64,000 nt of DNA from Pseudomonas sp. BN102 (GTDB lineage Bacteria > Pseudomonadota > Gammaproteobacteria > Pseudomonadales > Pseudomonadaceae): positions 1 through 64,000 of the forward strand of contig NZ_SSON01000029.1 of the NCBI RefSeq assembly GCF_029871245.1. Reading direction: 5' to 3'. The notes beneath the pieces were generated by a model. The model worked only from the letters and a program-made list of their open reading frames with translations, ran no database searches and had not been told where the DNA came from. Numbering within the stretch: position 1 is the first letter of the stretch; each line of letters starts with the position of its first letter. The position numbers were made by a program, and so were the translations under genes. This document shows, in pieces, positions 43,160 through 53,775 of this stretch.

Positions 43160-44725
43160 ATGACTGCCAGCAAGAAGGAACGCAAACCGATTTCCACGGG
43201 GTCCGAATGGACCTTCGACCTGATCCGCGCCTATGACCGCGAGATCAGCCGGATTGCCGAGCGCTATGCGCTGGACACCTATCCGAACCAGATCGAGGTG
43301 ATCAGCGCCGAACAGATGATGGATGCCTATGCCTCTGTCGGCATGCCCCTGGGCTACCACCACTGGTCCTACGGCAAGCACTTCCTCGCCACCGAGAAAA
43401 GCTATTCCCGCGGCCAGATGGGCCTGGCCTATGAAATCGTCATCAACTCCGACCCCTGCATCGCCTACCTGATGGAGGAGAACACCATCACCATGCAGGC
43501 CCTGGTGATCGCCCACGCCTGCTATGGCCACAACAGCTTCTTCAAGGGCAACTACCTGTTCCGCACCTGGACCGACGCCAGCTCCATCATCGACTACCTG
43601 GTGTTCGCCAAGCAGTACATCATGCAGTGCGAGGAGCGCCACGGCATCGACGCCGTGGAAGACCTGCTGGACTCCTGCCACGCCCTGATGAACTACGGCG
43701 TCGATCGCTACAAGCGGCCCTACCCGATATCCGCCGAGGAGGAACGGCGCCGGCAGAAGGACCGCGAGGAACACCTGCAGAAGCAGATCAACGACCTCTG
43801 GCGCACCATTCCCAAGGGATCCGGCAAGGGTGGCGACAAGGACAACCAGCGCTTCCCGGTGGAACCCCAGGAAAACATCCTCTACTTCCTCGAGAAGCAC
43901 GCCCCGCTGCTGGAGCCCTGGCAACGCGAGGTGGTGCGCATCGTGCGCAAGATCGCCCAATACTTCTACCCGCAGCGCCAGACCCAGGTGATGAACGAAG
44001 GTTGGGCCACCTTCTGGCACTACACCCTGATGAACGACCTGTACGACGAAGGCCTGGTCACCGACGGCTTCATGATGGAATTCCTCCAGTCGCACACCAG
44101 CGTCATCTACCAGCCAGGCTTCGACAGCCCCTACTACAGCGGGATCAACCCTTACACCCTGGGCTTCGCGATGTACCGCGACATCCGCCGCATCTGCGAA
44201 GAGCCCACCGAGGAGGACAAGCGCTGGTTCCCCGACATCGCCGGCAGCGACTGGCTTTCCACCCTCAAGTTCGCGATGAGCAGCTTCAAGGACGAAAGTT
44301 TCATCCTGCAGTTCCTCTCGCCCAAGGTGATCCGCGACCTCAAGCTGTTCAGCATCCTCGACGACGACCAGAAGGACGAACTGCTGGTGCCGGCCATCCA
44401 TGACGAGCAGGGTTACCGGCTGATCCGCGAGACACTCGCCGCGCAGTACAACCTCGGCAACCGCGAGCCCAACGTGCAGATCTGGAGCGTCGACCGGCGC
44501 GGCGACCGCTCGCTGACCCTGCGCCACCAGCAGCACGACCGCAAACCCCTGGGCGAATCCACCGAGGAAGTGCTCCGCCACCTGCACCGCCTCTGGGGCT
44601 TCGACATCCACCTGGAAACCCGCCAGGGCGAGCAGATCACCGGGAGCCACCACGTCCCCCCAAAGGGGGAACGCACTGAGGACGGGGAATACCCGCGCCT
44701 GGACCTGATCATTCCGCCCATTTGA
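43160..44725 (+). CDS. SpoVR family protein
   Basis: 521-residue SpoVR-like protein (YcgB in E. coli). Conserved blocks include YHHWSYGKHF, INSDPCIAYLMEENT, AHACYGHNSFFKGNYLFRTWTDA and NEGWATFWHY. The His/Glu-rich pattern suggests a metal-dependent hydrolase-like core, but no activity is established. It begins 13 bp after yeaH and completes the conserved prkA-yeaH-spoVR operon. Confidence 0.95.
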   Translation: MTASKKERKPISTGSEWTFDLIRAYDREISRIAERYALDTYPNQIEVISAEQMMDAYASVGMPLGYHHWSYGKHFLATEKSYSRGQMGLAYEIVINSDPCIAYLMEENTITMQALVIAHACYGHNSFFKGNYLFRTWTDASSIIDYLVFAKQYIMQCEERHGIDAVEDLLDSCHALMNYGVDRYKRPYPISAEEERRRQKDREEHLQKQINDLWRTIPKGSGKGGDKDNQRFPVEPQENILYFLEKHAPLLEPWQREVVRIVRKIAQYFYPQRQTQVMNEGWATFWHYTLMNDLYDEGLVTDGFMMEFLQSHTSVIYQPGFDSPYYSGINPYTLGFAMYRDIRRICEEPTEEDKRWFPDIAGSDWLSTLKFAMSSFKDESFILQFLSPKVIRDLKLFSILDDDQKDELLVPAIHDEQGYRLIRETLAAQYNLGNREPNVQIWSVDRRGDRSLTLRHQQHDRKPLGESTEEVLRHLHRLWGFDIHLETRQGEQITGSHHVPPKGERTEDGEYPRLDLIIPPI

Positions 44726-44790
44726 TCGGTTGACCGCATGGCCGGCCGGCGCCGAGCATGCGGATCAGCCACTATGGGAGCCGTCCTCAG

Positions 44791-45300
44791 ATGCGTCTGT
44801 TCTCCGTCCTGCTGCTGTGCCTGGCCCTGGCCACCTGCGCCAGCCCGATCCCGCAGATCCGCGTCCTGCAGCCTGCCTCTCCGGAGCTGGCGGGTCGCGG
44901 CACCTTCGAGCTGGTCTCCCCGGAACAAGCCGTGGAGGGCGAACTGCCCTACCGCGAACGCTACGCCCAACTCGCGCCGCTGATCCGTCAGGGCCTGGCG
45001 AGCCGTGGCTACCAGGCCGCCAACGATGCCCAGCTGCGGGTCTACTACTGGCTGGCGGTAAACGACACGCCGCTGGAGTTCAAGGTCGACCAGGCACCGC
45101 CCAGCCCCCTCGGCCCCTACCAGGCCATCCATCGACTGCGCGATGAAACCGGCACCTTGCGACTGCGTCTGACCGACTCGGCCGGCCAGGTGCTCTGGGA
45201 GGGCCTGGCCATCACCGGCCTCAGCCCTTCGCGCGACAGCGCCGAGCTGCTGGCGAGCGCCGTGCGCGCACTGATCGAGCAACTCCCCGCAGCCCGTTAG
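44791..45300 (+). CDS. DUF4136-like exported protein, possible lipoprotein
   Basis: 169 residues, signal peptide [16 protein letters not shown] then [10 protein letters not shown]. The Cys could be lipidated, but the residue before it is Thr rather than Gly/Ala/Ser, so the lipobox is atypical. The body resembles DUF4136 family proteins ([28 protein letters not shown]). The start at 44791 is preferred to one 11 codons earlier because it begins the signal peptide. Function unknown. Confidence 0.78.
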   Translation: MRLFSVLLLCLALATCASPIPQIRVLQPASPELAGRGTFELVSPEQAVEGELPYRERYAQLAPLIRQGLASRGYQAANDAQLRVYYWLAVNDTPLEFKVDQAPPSPLGPYQAIHRLRDETGTLRLRLTDSAGQVLWEGLAITGLSPSRDSAELLASAVRALIEQLPAAR

Positions 45301-45332
45301 GCTGCTATCCTCCGCAGCCACGGAGGCAAGCC

Positions 45333-46565
45333 ATGCAGATATACAAAGTTGGCGGCGCAGTACGCGACCGCCTGTTGGGACGCCCGGTTACCGAGAACGA
45401 CTGGGTAGTAGTAGGCGCCACCGCCGAAGAGATGCTCGAACAGGGCTACCGTCCGGTGGGTGCCGATTTCCCGGTATTCCTCCATCCGCAGAGCGGCGAG
45501 GAGTACGCCCTGGCGCGCACCGAGCGCAAGAGCGGCCGCGGCTACGGCGGCTTCACCTTCTTCGCCAGCCCTGACGTAACCCTGGAGCAGGACCTGACCC
45601 GCCGCGACCTCACGGTCAACGCCATGGCCGAGGACGACCAGGGCAATCTAATCGACCCCTACGGCGGCCGGCAGGACCTCGAGGCCAGGCTGTTGCGCCA
45701 TGTCTCCCCCGCCTTCGCCGAAGACCCCCTGCGCGTGCTGCGGGTTGCACGTTTCGCCGCGCGCTACGCCCCGCTGGGGTTCCGGGTGGCGGAGGAAACC
45801 CTGGAGCTGATGCGGCGCATCGCCGAATCCGGTGAGCTGGACGCCCTGACCCCGGAGCGCAGCTGGAAGGAAATCTCCCGCGCCCTCATGGAGCCGCGCC
45901 CGGACGTGTTCATCCAGGTCCTGCGCGAATGCGGCGCCCTCGCCGCCTGGCTACCCGAACTGGACCGCCTGTTCGGCGTCCCCCAGCCGGAAAAACACCA
46001 CCCCGAGGTGGACTCCGGCGTGCACGTACTGGCCGTGCTGCGCCAGTGCGCGGAACACGACCAGCCGCTCACCGTGCGCTGGGCCTCTCTGCTGCACGAC
46101 CTGGGCAAGGGCCTGACCCCGGAAGAGGAGTGGCCACAGCACATCGCCCACGAAAAGCGCGGCCTCAAGCTGATCAAGGCGGTGAACGAGCGTTGCAAGG
46201 CTCCGCGCGACTGCCAGGAACTGGCGTTGCTGGTAGGCGAGTACCACACCCACGCCCATCGGGCCCTGGAGCTGCGCGCCTCGACGCTGCTGGAGCTGCT
46301 GCAGAGCTTCGACGTCTACCGCCGCCCCCAGCGCTTCGAGGAATTCGTCGCCGCCAGCGAGATGGATGCACGTGGCCGCACCGGCCTGGAACGGCGCGAA
46401 TACCCCCAGGCAGCCTACCTGCTGGGCGCAGCCGCTGCCGCCCGTGCGGTCGCGGTGCAACCGCTGCTGGAAAAAGGCTTGAAAGGCGCGGAGCTGGGCG
46501 AAGCGCTCAAAGGCGAACGCCTCAAGGCGCTCAAGGCTTACAAGGAAGCCGGGGGAAAGGCCTGA
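45333..46565 (+). CDS. cca: multifunctional CCA-adding tRNA nucleotidyltransferase
   Basis: Adds or repairs the 3'-CCA of tRNAs. 410 residues: nucleotidyltransferase head with [11 protein letters not shown] (6-16) and [12 protein letters not shown], neck/body helices, and a C-terminal HD phosphohydrolase domain with HDLGKG (about 254-259), as in the E. coli type with phosphatase and phosphodiesterase activity. Its 3' end overlaps the oppositely oriented folK by 28 nt. Confidence 0.96.
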   Translation: MQIYKVGGAVRDRLLGRPVTENDWVVVGATAEEMLEQGYRPVGADFPVFLHPQSGEEYALARTERKSGRGYGGFTFFASPDVTLEQDLTRRDLTVNAMAEDDQGNLIDPYGGRQDLEARLLRHVSPAFAEDPLRVLRVARFAARYAPLGFRVAEETLELMRRIAESGELDALTPERSWKEISRALMEPRPDVFIQVLRECGALAAWLPELDRLFGVPQPEKHHPEVDSGVHVLAVLRQCAEHDQPLTVRWASLLHDLGKGLTPEEEWPQHIAHEKRGLKLIKAVNERCKAPRDCQELALLVGEYHTHAHRALELRASTLLELLQSFDVYRRPQRFEEFVAASEMDARGRTGLERREYPQAAYLLGAAAAARAVAVQPLLEKGLKGAELGEALKGERLKALKAYKEAGGKA

Positions 46566-47080
46566 CGCAGGGCCGGCGGCGTCAGCTCGGCGCCGCGCCA
46601 GACGAAGGATGCGGGCCAGAGCGCCTGCTGGATGCTGGACGCTTGCCAGAGCTCGGCGAAGGTCCTGCCCTCGCCCGGATGCCGCCCCTCGGGCGCCAGC
46701 AGAGCCAGGGGCCACAGCACGAAGGCATTCTTCAGCACTTCGGCGCGCGGCAGGATCAGACCATCGAAGTTGCCCACCCGGTCGCCGTAGAACAGCACGT
46801 CGATATCCAGCGGCAGGCCCTTGCGGCCGGGGGCATAGCGGCCGTTGTCCGCCTCGATGACTTTGAGCCGGCGGTCCAGTTCGTGCAGCGACAGGTCGGT
46901 ACGGGCGGAAACCACCAAGTTGAAGAAATGCCCGCTCTTGATGCCCACGGCCTGGCTCTCGAACACCGGCGAGCACTGCATGTCTTGAAGGAATTCGGCC
47001 AGGGCTTCGAGCCCGGCGGTCAGGTTGCGCTCGCGCTCGATATTGCTGCCGAGGCCGAGGTAAATAGGCGTCAGCGACAT
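46538..47080 (-). CDS. folK: 2-amino-4-hydroxy-6-hydroxymethyldihydropteridine pyrophosphokinase
   Basis: Transfers pyrophosphate to the pterin alcohol in folate synthesis. 180 residues with GLGSN (8-12), [22 protein letters not shown] and [16 protein letters not shown]. Its C-terminal codons overlap the end of cca by 28 nt on the other strand, and its start overlaps folB by 10 nt, so folB-folK form one unit. Confidence 0.95.
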   Translation of the reverse strand: MSLTPIYLGLGSNIERERNLTAGLEALAEFLQDMQCSPVFESQAVGIKSGHFFNLVVSARTDLSLHELDRRLKVIEADNGRYAPGRKGLPLDIDVLFYGDRVGNFDGLILPRAEVLKNAFVLWPLALLAPEGRHPGEGRTFAELWQASSIQQALWPASFVWRGAELTPPALRQAFPPASL

Positions 47081-47424
47081 CCGCGCTCGATCTCCACACC
47101 GACACTGCTGGCCGCGGGCACGGCGCCCGGCTTGTGCAACTTCAGGCGAACCCAGGGGATATCGAACTCGGCCATCAGCACCGCGACCAGGCGCTCGGCA
47201 AAGGTCTCCACCAGCAGGAACTGCGCCTCGGCGGCGAATGCCTGGATGCGCTGGGACACGGCCGCATAGTCGAGCGCCCTGTCGAGGTCATCGCCCTCGG
47301 CGGCGGGACGATTATCCCAGCCCAGTTGCAGGTCCAGGCGCAGGCATTGGCGAATGCTGCGCTCCCAGTCATAGGCACCGATTACGGTGTCGACTTCCAG
47401 ACCCTCGATGAAAACCGTGTCCAC
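47071..47424 (-). CDS. folB: dihydroneopterin aldolase
   Basis: Makes hydroxymethyldihydropterin in folate synthesis, upstream of folK. 117 residues with the family IGAYDWER motif, [11 protein letters not shown], the catalytic Lys in [11 protein letters not shown], and E in VETFAERL. The start is GTG (47422-47424). It is divergent from plsY with about 50 bp between starts. Confidence 0.95.
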   Translation of the reverse strand: MDTVFIEGLEVDTVIGAYDWERSIRQCLRLDLQLGWDNRPAAEGDDLDRALDYAAVSQRIQAFAAEAQFLLVETFAERLVAVLMAEFDIPWVRLKLHKPGAVPAASSVGVEIERGCR

Positions 47425-47475
47425 GTCAGTGCTGCCCCGCTAGAATCGGGACTTCCTCGCCCCGGAATGGATACC

Positions 47476-48045
47476 ATGTTTTGGCTGCTGGCGACTCTCG
47501 CCTACCTGCTCGGATCGTTGTCCTTCGCCATTCTGCTCAGCCGTCTGTTCGGCACGGGCGACCCGCGTGCCCAGGGCTCCGGCAACCCTGGTGCCACCAA
47601 CATGCTGCGGGTGGCGGGAAAGAAGCTTGCGATCCTGACCCTGCTCGGCGACCTGTGCAAAGGCCTGCTGCCCGTCCTGGTCGCTCATCTTTGCGGCCTG
47701 AGCATCCACCAACAGGCCTGGATCGGCCTCGCCGCAGTGCTCGGGCACCTGTATCCCTTGTACTTCCGTTTCCGTGGTGGCAAGGGCGTCGCCACTGCCG
47801 CCGGCATGCTGCTCGGGCTTTACCCCCCGGCTGCCTTGCTGGCCATCGGCGCCTGGCTGCTGACCTTCTACCTGACCCGCACCAGTTCTCTCGCAGCGCT
47901 GATCGCCACGCCACTGACCCTGCCGCTCCTGGCCTGGCAACAACCCGGCGCGCTCCTGCCAATGACGGTACTCACCGGACTCATCGTCTGGCGTCATCGC
48001 GGCAATCTACGCGACCTTGTCGCCGGACGCGAACGGCATTTCTGA
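47476..48045 (+). CDS. plsY: glycerol-3-phosphate acyltransferase PlsY
   Basis: Inner-membrane enzyme using acyl-phosphate to make lysophosphatidic acid. 189 residues, five membrane segments, with the three loops LGS(L)[14 protein letters not shown] and [17 protein letters not shown] conserved. I chose the ATG at 47476 ([13 protein letters not shown]), eight bases after GGAATGG; another ATG three codons upstream is possible. Confidence 0.95.
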   Translation: MFWLLATLAYLLGSLSFAILLSRLFGTGDPRAQGSGNPGATNMLRVAGKKLAILTLLGDLCKGLLPVLVAHLCGLSIHQQAWIGLAAVLGHLYPLYFRFRGGKGVATAAGMLLGLYPPAALLAIGAWLLTFYLTRTSSLAALIATPLTLPLLAWQQPGALLPMTVLTGLIVWRHRGNLRDLVAGRERHF

Positions 48046-48076
48046 CTAGCTGAAGTGAAAACGGCTCAAGCGGCCG

Positions 48077-49102
48077 TCAGACGGCGGACAGCTGCTCCAT
48101 CGACCAACGCGGCTGCACGGCAATCGCCGGACCGTCCTGCTGCCCTGCCAGCAAACGCTGACAACCGGCGTAGGCGATCATCGCGCCGTTGTCGGTACAG
48201 AAGCGTGGCCGAGCATAGAACACATCACCCTTGAACTCGCCGAGCATCTTGCCCAGCGACTGGCGCAGCGACTGGTTGGCGCTGACCCCGCCAGCGATCA
48301 CCAGGCGCTTCAGGCCGGTCTGCTTGAGGGCGCGCCGGCACTTGATGGTAAGAGTCTCCACCACCGCCTGTTCGAAGGCCAGAGCGATGTCGCAACGGGT
48401 TTGCTCGCCGTCGTCCCCGGCATTGCGGCACTGCTGCCAGGTGTTGAGGGCGAAGGTCTTGAGCCCGCTGAAGCTGAAGTCCAGGCCTGGGCGGTCGGTC
48501 ATCGGCCGCGGGAAAGTGAAGCGGCCAGGCGTGCCGGTCTGGGCCAGGCGGGCGATCTCCGGACCGCCTGGATAGCCGAGCCCGATCAACTTGGCGGTCT
48601 TGTCGAACGCTTCACCCGCGGCGTCGTCCACCGATTCGCCAAGCAGCGCATAGCGGCCGATGCCGTCCACCCGCACCAGTTGGGTATGGCCGCCGGAAAC
48701 CAGCAGGGCGACGAATGGGAACTGCGGTGGCTGTTCTTCCAGCATGGGCGCCAGCAGGTGGCCTTCCATATGGTGCACACCGAGCGCCGGCACCCCCCAG
48801 GCAAAGGCCAGGGCCTGGGCGCAGGAGGCGCCTACCAGCAGCGCGCCGACCAGGCCGGGGCCGGCGGTATAGGCGATGCCATCGATGTCCTCGGGTTTGC
48901 GGTCGGCCTCGGCCAGCACCTGGCGCAGTAACGGCAGCATGCGCTTGACGTGGTCGCGGGAGGCCAGCTCGGGCACGACGCCGCCATAGACCCGGTGCAG
49001 GTCGATCTGACTGAACAGCGCGTCGGCCAGCAGGCCGCGTTCGCTGTCATATAGGGCGACGCCGGTTTCGTCGCAGGAGGTTTCCAACCCCAGCACTAGC
49101 AT
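48077..49102 (-). CDS. tsaD: tRNA N6-threonylcarbamoyladenosine transferase TsaD
   Basis: Final transferase of t6A37 modification in ANN-decoding tRNAs. 341 residues. Metal-binding HMEGH is at H111/H115, with [16 protein letters not shown] at the N-terminus, GHTQLV and the ASKH-fold phosphate loops. It is divergent from rpsU, as in many gamma-proteobacteria. Starting at 49102 gives the standard length; an extension to 49129 is rejected. Confidence 0.97.
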   Translation of the reverse strand: MLVLGLETSCDETGVALYDSERGLLADALFSQIDLHRVYGGVVPELASRDHVKRMLPLLRQVLAEADRKPEDIDGIAYTAGPGLVGALLVGASCAQALAFAWGVPALGVHHMEGHLLAPMLEEQPPQFPFVALLVSGGHTQLVRVDGIGRYALLGESVDDAAGEAFDKTAKLIGLGYPGGPEIARLAQTGTPGRFTFPRPMTDRPGLDFSFSGLKTFALNTWQQCRNAGDDGEQTRCDIALAFEQAVVETLTIKCRRALKQTGLKRLVIAGGVSANQSLRQSLGKMLGEFKGDVFYARPRFCTDNGAMIAYAGCQRLLAGQQDGPAIAVQPRWSMEQLSAV

Positions 49103-49192
49103 GGGTATGAGCCTTTCTGGCCTGGCCAATGAAGAAGGCGCGAATCATAATCGCCGCCCCTCCTGCCGACCAGCGGTTTTCGACTGAAGGCT

Positions 49193-49221
49193 TTGCATTC
49201 CAAGGCCCGAGGCGTTAATAT
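49193..49221 (+). promoter_or_regulatory. rpsU-dnaG-rpoD operon promoter
   Basis: TTGCAT (49193-49198), a 17-bp spacer and TAATAT (49216-49221) lie about 88 bp before rpsU. Both boxes are good matches to sigma70. This is the expected position of the main macromolecular-synthesis operon promoter. Confidence 0.6.
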
Positions 49222-49308
49222 CCGCAGCCCTTGAAATCCGACGCGCCACCGAGCCAGCTTTTGCCGGAATGCGTCGACCATTCGGTAATTGATGAAGGTA
49301 CGACCTGG

Positions 49309-49524
49309 ATGCCAGCCGTCAAAGTTAAAGAGAACGAACCCTTCGACGTAGCCCTGCGTCGTTTCAAGCGCTCCTGCGAGAAAGCCGGCGTACTGGCCGA
49401 AGTTCGCAGCCGTGAGTTTTACGAGAAGCCCACTGCCGAGCGCAAGCGCAAAGCCGCCGCCGCGGTCAAGCGTCACGCCAAGAAAGTGCAGCGCGAGCAG
49501 CGCCGCCGCGAGCGCCTGTACTGA
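49309..49524 (+). CDS. rpsU: 30S ribosomal protein S21
   Basis: 71-residue basic protein of the small subunit needed for mRNA engagement. The sequence [20 protein letters not shown] is the conserved N-terminus, and the tail is Lys/Arg-rich. The ATG at 49309 is preceded by GAAGG ten bases away; an in-frame reading from 49231 adds unlikely residues. First gene of rpsU-dnaG-rpoD. Confidence 0.97.
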   Translation: MPAVKVKENEPFDVALRRFKRSCEKAGVLAEVRSREFYEKPTAERKRKAAAAVKRHAKKVQREQRRRERLY

Positions 49525-49553
49525 GTTAACAGGCTCCGCAGCACGCTCAAGCA

Positions 49554-49575
49554 TCGCCCGGCTCCGGCCGGGCGA
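49554..49575 (+). promoter_or_regulatory. rpsU-dnaG intercistronic hairpin
   Basis: TCGCCCGG (49554-49561) and CCGGGCGA (49568-49575) form an 8-bp stem without a T-run, 30 bp after rpsU. It may be a processing or stability element ahead of the true terminator that follows. Confidence 0.5.
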
Positions 49576-49596
49576 GTGCATAGTGAGCGCCCAAGA

Positions 49597-49632
49597 AACT
49601 CCGCTTCGCCCCGGCGAATGCCGGAGTTTTTT
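49597..49632 (+). terminator. partial terminator between rpsU and dnaG
   Basis: AACTCCG (49597-49603) pairs with CGGAGTT (49622-49628), with an inner TTCGCC/GGCGAA stem, and is followed by a run of T up to 49632. A leaky terminator here is the classic way this operon makes much more S21 than primase. Confidence 0.85.
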
Positions 49633-49718
49633 GCTTTCCAGCGCGAGCACCCCGCCCGCTGTCGCCCTCGCCGGGGGCCGGGAGTATGCTTTGAACCTTC
49701 CTGCGCCCTGAGCACCCT

Positions 49719-51710
49719 ATGGCTGGCCTGATCCCGCAAGGCTTCATCGACGATCTGCTGAACCGCACCGACATAGTCGAGGTGGTTGGCGCACGCGTGC
49801 AGCTGAAAAAGGCCGGCAAGAACTACACCGCGCGCTGCCCCTTTCATAACGAAAAGACGCCGTCCTTCAGCGTCAGCCCGGACAAGCAGTTCTATTACTG
49901 CTTCGGCTGCGGTGCCGGCGGCAATGCCCTCGGCTTCATCATGGACCACGACAACCTGGACTTCCCCCAGGCGGTCGAGGACCTGGCCAAGCGCGCCGGC
50001 ATGGACATCCCGCGGGAAGAAGGCGGGCGCAGCAACCGCCCGCGCCAGCCAACCGACTCCCCGCTCTACGCCCTGCTCACCGCCGCGTCGGACTACTACC
50101 GGCATGCCTTGAAGCAACACCCGACACGCAAGGCCGCCGTCGAGTACCTCAAGGGCCGCGGCCTCACGGGCGAGATCGCCCGCGACTTCGCCCTCGGCTT
50201 CGCCCCGCCCGGCTGGGACAACCTGCTCAAGCACATGGGCGGCGATAGCCTGCAGCAGAAGCACATGATCGACGCCGGGCTGCTGATCGAGAACACCGAG
50301 ACCGGCAAGCGCTACGACCGCTTCCGCGACCGGGTGATGTTCCCCATCCGCGACAGCCGCGGCCGCATCATCGCCTTCGGCGGCCGAGTACTGGGAGATG
50401 ACAAGCCCAAGTACCTGAACTCCCCGGAAACCCCCGTGTTCCACAAGGGCCAGGAGCTCTACGGGCTGTTCGAAGCGCGCAAGCACAACCGCAACCTCGA
50501 CGAAATCATGGTCGTCGAGGGTTACATGGACGTCATCGCCCTGGCCCAGCAAGGCCTGCGCAATGCCGTCGCCACACTGGGAACCTCCACCAGCGAAGAG
50601 CACATCAAGCGCCTGTTCCGCCTGGTGCCGAGCATTCTTTTCTGCTTCGACGGCGACCAGGCCGGTCGCAAGGCCGCCTGGCGCGCACTGGAAGCCACCT
50701 TGCCGAGCCTCGAAGACGGCCGCCGCGCGCGCTTCCTGTTCCTGCCCGAAGGCGAGGACCCGGACAGCCTGGTGCGCAAGGAAGGCACCGACGCCTTCCG
50801 CGCGCGCATCACCCAGCATGCCCAACCACTGGCCGACTACTTCTTCCAGCAGCTGACCCAGGAGGCCGACCCCTCCTCCCTGGAGGGCAAGGCGCACCTG
50901 GCGACCTTGGCCGCGCCGCTGATCGAGCGCATCCCCGGCGCCAACCTCAAGGTCCTGATGCGTCAGCGCCTGGGCGAAATTACCGGACTGCACGGTGATG
51001 CCCTCGGCCAGTTCGCCCGTAGCGCTCCGACCAGCGTAAGCAGCAACAGCCATGGCCACCCGGACGATTCCTACTACGAATCCTTCTCCGGCCATGACGA
51101 CCAGCGGCACGAACCGGACCATTCGCAGTACTTCGAGCAATCCGCCGCACCACAGGGCAACTGGCAGAAGGACGAGCGGCGCAAGGAAGGCTGGAAAAAG
51201 GGCGACTGGAAGAAGGACGGCAGCAAGTGGGGCAAGGGCCGCGACGAATTCAAGCGCCCGCCGCGCACGGAAGTGAAGGTGGAATCCCCCACCCTGACCG
51301 CCTTGCGCACCCTGCTGCACCACCCTTCTCTGGCACAGAAGGTGGAAGATGCCAGCCATTTCGCCGCCGAAGACGACACCTACGCCCAGCTCATGGTGTC
51401 GCTCGTGGAAGCCGTTCAGAAGAACCCGAAACTGCGTTCACTGCAGCTGATCGCCCGCTGGCACGGCACCGACCAGGGCCGCCTGCTGCGGGCCCTGGCG
51501 GAAAAGGAATGGCTGATTTCCGACGACAACCTTGAACAACAGTTTTTCGACACTATAACTAGGTTGTCGGCTCGCCAGCGGGAACGCCGCCTGGAAAATC
51601 TGCTGCGGAAAGCACGGCAAAGCGAACTCAGCGCAGAGGAAAAAGATCAGCTGCGTGACCTTCTCAGCCGCAACACGTCCTCCCTGACTCCGACCTCAAC
51701 TGGCGCGTAA
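49719..51710 (+). CDS. dnaG: DNA primase
   Basis: 663 residues. The N-terminal zinc-binding domain has C40, H43, C61 and C64; the TOPRIM RNA-polymerase domain has VVEGYMDVIAL (about 265); a C-terminal helicase-binding domain (about 530-655) binds DnaB. Between the last two is an odd charged linker (about 482-512) rich in Lys, Trp, Asp and Gly (WQKDERRKEGWKKGDWKK). Low expression is set by the terminator upstream. Confidence 0.97.
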   Translation: MAGLIPQGFIDDLLNRTDIVEVVGARVQLKKAGKNYTARCPFHNEKTPSFSVSPDKQFYYCFGCGAGGNALGFIMDHDNLDFPQAVEDLAKRAGMDIPREEGGRSNRPRQPTDSPLYALLTAASDYYRHALKQHPTRKAAVEYLKGRGLTGEIARDFALGFAPPGWDNLLKHMGGDSLQQKHMIDAGLLIENTETGKRYDRFRDRVMFPIRDSRGRIIAFGGRVLGDDKPKYLNSPETPVFHKGQELYGLFEARKHNRNLDEIMVVEGYMDVIALAQQGLRNAVATLGTSTSEEHIKRLFRLVPSILFCFDGDQAGRKAAWRALEATLPSLEDGRRARFLFLPEGEDPDSLVRKEGTDAFRARITQHAQPLADYFFQQLTQEADPSSLEGKAHLATLAAPLIERIPGANLKVLMRQRLGEITGLHGDALGQFARSAPTSVSSNSHGHPDDSYYESFSGHDDQRHEPDHSQYFEQSAAPQGNWQKDERRKEGWKKGDWKKDGSKWGKGRDEFKRPPRTEVKVESPTLTALRTLLHHPSLAQKVEDASHFAAEDDTYAQLMVSLVEAVQKNPKLRSLQLIARWHGTDQGRLLRALAEKEWLISDDNLEQQFFDTITRLSARQRERRLENLLRKARQSELSAEEKDQLRDLLSRNTSSLTPTSTGA

Positions 51711-51724
51711 GGCCCCGGATCAGG

Positions 51725-51730
51725 TATAAT
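51725..51730 (+). promoter_or_regulatory. rpoD promoter -10 box
   Basis: A consensus TATAAT lies in the 67-bp dnaG-rpoD gap, about 48 bp before the rpoD ATG. No good -35 box is visible at the usual distance, so it may need an activator or be an internal promoter. Confidence 0.5.
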
Positions 51731-51777
51731 CCTCGGCTTGTTTTCAGCCCGCCAAGACCTTAAGTGGATAGGGTGCT

Positions 51778-53631
51778 ATGTCCGGAAAAGCGCAACAGCA
51801 GTCTCGCCTCAAAGAGTTGATCGCCCGTGGCCGTGAGCAGGGATACCTGACTTACGCGGAGGTCAACGACCACCTGCCGGAGGATATTTCCGATCCGGAA
51901 CAGGTGGAAGACATCATCCGCATGATCAATGACATGGGGATCAACGTATTCGAGAGTGCCCCGGATGCGGATGCCCTGTTGCTGGCGGAAGCCGACACCG
52001 ACGAAGCCGCCGCCGAAGAAGCTGCCGCCGCCCTGGCTGCAGTGGAAACCGACATCGGCCGCACTACCGACCCAGTGCGCATGTACATGCGTGAAATGGG
52101 CACCGTGGAACTGCTGACCCGCGAAGGCGAGATCGAAATCGCCAAGCGTATCGAGGAAGGCATCCGCGAAGTGATGAGCGCCATTGCTCACTTCCCCGGC
52201 ACTGTCGACGGCATCCTCGCCGAATACCAGCGCGTCACCACCGAAGGTGGCCGTCTCTCCGACGTCCTCAGCGGCTACATCGACCCGGATGACGGCACCT
52301 TGCCGGCCGAAGAAGTCGAGCCCGTCGGCCTGAAGGACGACAGCGCCGCCGCCAAGGAAAAGGAAGACGAAGAGGACGAGGAAGCCGAGGGCGACGACAC
52401 CGAGGAAGAAGGTGACGGCGGTCCTGATCCGGAAGAGGCCCTGCGCCGCTTCACGGCCGTGTCCGAGCAGCTCGAAAAGGCCAAGAAGGCCCTCAAGAAG
52501 CATGGTCGCGACAGCAAGCAGGCCGTTGAAGAGCTACTGGCCCTGGCCGAGCTCTTCATGCCGATCAAGCTGGTGCCGAAGCAGTTCGACGTCCTTGTGG
52601 AAAAAGTCCGCAGCGCCCTGGACCGCGTCCGCGCCCAGGAACGCGCCATCATGCAGCTCTGCGTACGTGATGCCCGCATGCCTCGCGCCGACTTCCTGCG
52701 CTTGTTCCCGGGCAATGAAGTCGACCTGACCTGGGCCGAAGGCCTGGCCAAGGGCAAAGCCAAGTACGCCGAAGCCATCGGCAAGCTGGTGGACGACATC
52801 AAACGCAACCAGCAGAAGCTGGTGGACCTCCAGCAGGAAGTCGACCTGACGGTCAACGAGATCAAGGACGTCAACCGCCGCATGTCCATTGGCGAAGCCA
52901 AGGCTCGCCGGGCGAAGAAAGAGATGGTCGAGGCCAACCTGCGCCTCGTGATCTCCATCGCCAAGAAGTACACCAACCGCGGCCTGCAGTTCCTCGACCT
53001 GATCCAGGAAGGCAACATCGGCCTGATGAAGGCGGTGGACAAGTTCGAATACCGTCGCGGCTACAAGTTCTCGACCTACGCAACCTGGTGGATTCGCCAG
53101 GCGATCACCCGCTCGATCGCCGACCAGGCGCGCACCATCCGTATCCCGGTGCACATGATCGAGACCATCAACAAGCTCAACCGCATCTCCCGCCAGATGC
53201 TGCAGGAAATGGGCCGCGAGCCCACTCCGGAAGAGCTGGGCGAGCGTATGGAGATGCCGGAGGACAAGATCCGCAAGGTATTGAAGATCGCCAAGGAACC
53301 GATCTCCATGGAGACCCCGATCGGCGACGACGAGGACTCCCACTTGGGCGACTTCATCGAGGACAGCACCATGCAGTCCCCGATCGACGTAGCCACCGTG
53401 GAAAGCCTCAAGGAAGCGACCCGCGAAGTCCTGGCCGGCCTCACTGCCCGTGAAGCCAAGGTCCTGCGCATGCGTTTCGGCATCGACATGAATACCGACC
53501 ATACCCTCGAGGAAGTCGGCAAGCAGTTCGATGTAACCCGCGAACGTATCCGCCAGATCGAAGCCAAGGCGTTGCGCAAGCTGCGTCACCCGTCCCGAAG
53601 CGAGCACCTGCGCTCCTTCCTCGACGAGTAA
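51778..53631 (+). CDS. rpoD: RNA polymerase sigma factor RpoD (sigma70)
   Basis: Housekeeping sigma factor of 617 residues. Region 1.1 is at the N-terminus; region 1.2 ([11 protein letters not shown]) follows; the nonconserved region has a strongly acidic run ([18 protein letters not shown], about 199-216); regions 2.3-2.4 ([19 protein letters not shown]) and 4.2 ([25 protein letters not shown]) are canonical. Its terminator follows directly. Confidence 0.98.
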   Translation: MSGKAQQQSRLKELIARGREQGYLTYAEVNDHLPEDISDPEQVEDIIRMINDMGINVFESAPDADALLLAEADTDEAAAEEAAAALAAVETDIGRTTDPVRMYMREMGTVELLTREGEIEIAKRIEEGIREVMSAIAHFPGTVDGILAEYQRVTTEGGRLSDVLSGYIDPDDGTLPAEEVEPVGLKDDSAAAKEKEDEEDEEAEGDDTEEEGDGGPDPEEALRRFTAVSEQLEKAKKALKKHGRDSKQAVEELLALAELFMPIKLVPKQFDVLVEKVRSALDRVRAQERAIMQLCVRDARMPRADFLRLFPGNEVDLTWAEGLAKGKAKYAEAIGKLVDDIKRNQQKLVDLQQEVDLTVNEIKDVNRRMSIGEAKARRAKKEMVEANLRLVISIAKKYTNRGLQFLDLIQEGNIGLMKAVDKFEYRRGYKFSTYATWWIRQAITRSIADQARTIRIPVHMIETINKLNRISRQMLQEMGREPTPEELGERMEMPEDKIRKVLKIAKEPISMETPIGDDEDSHLGDFIEDSTMQSPIDVATVESLKEATREVLAGLTAREAKVLRMRFGIDMNTDHTLEEVGKQFDVTRERIRQIEAKALRKLRHPSRSEHLRSFLDE

Positions 53632-53640
53632 GCGATCCAG

Positions 53641-53671
53641 AAACCCCCGGCCAGTCCGGGGGTTTTCTTTT
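53641..53671 (+). terminator. rpoD terminator
   Basis: AACCCCCGG (53642-53650) and CCGGGGGTT (53656-53664) form a 9-bp stem with a 5-nt loop followed by TTCTTTT. Confidence 0.93.
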
Positions 53672-53775
53672 GTCCATCCCTGATAGCGCGCCAGACCGCA
53701 CTTTTCTCTTTCGGATGGCAAGCGGCCACGTCTACACTTCGACCAGACATCTCCCCCCAAGGAAAGAGGCTGCCA

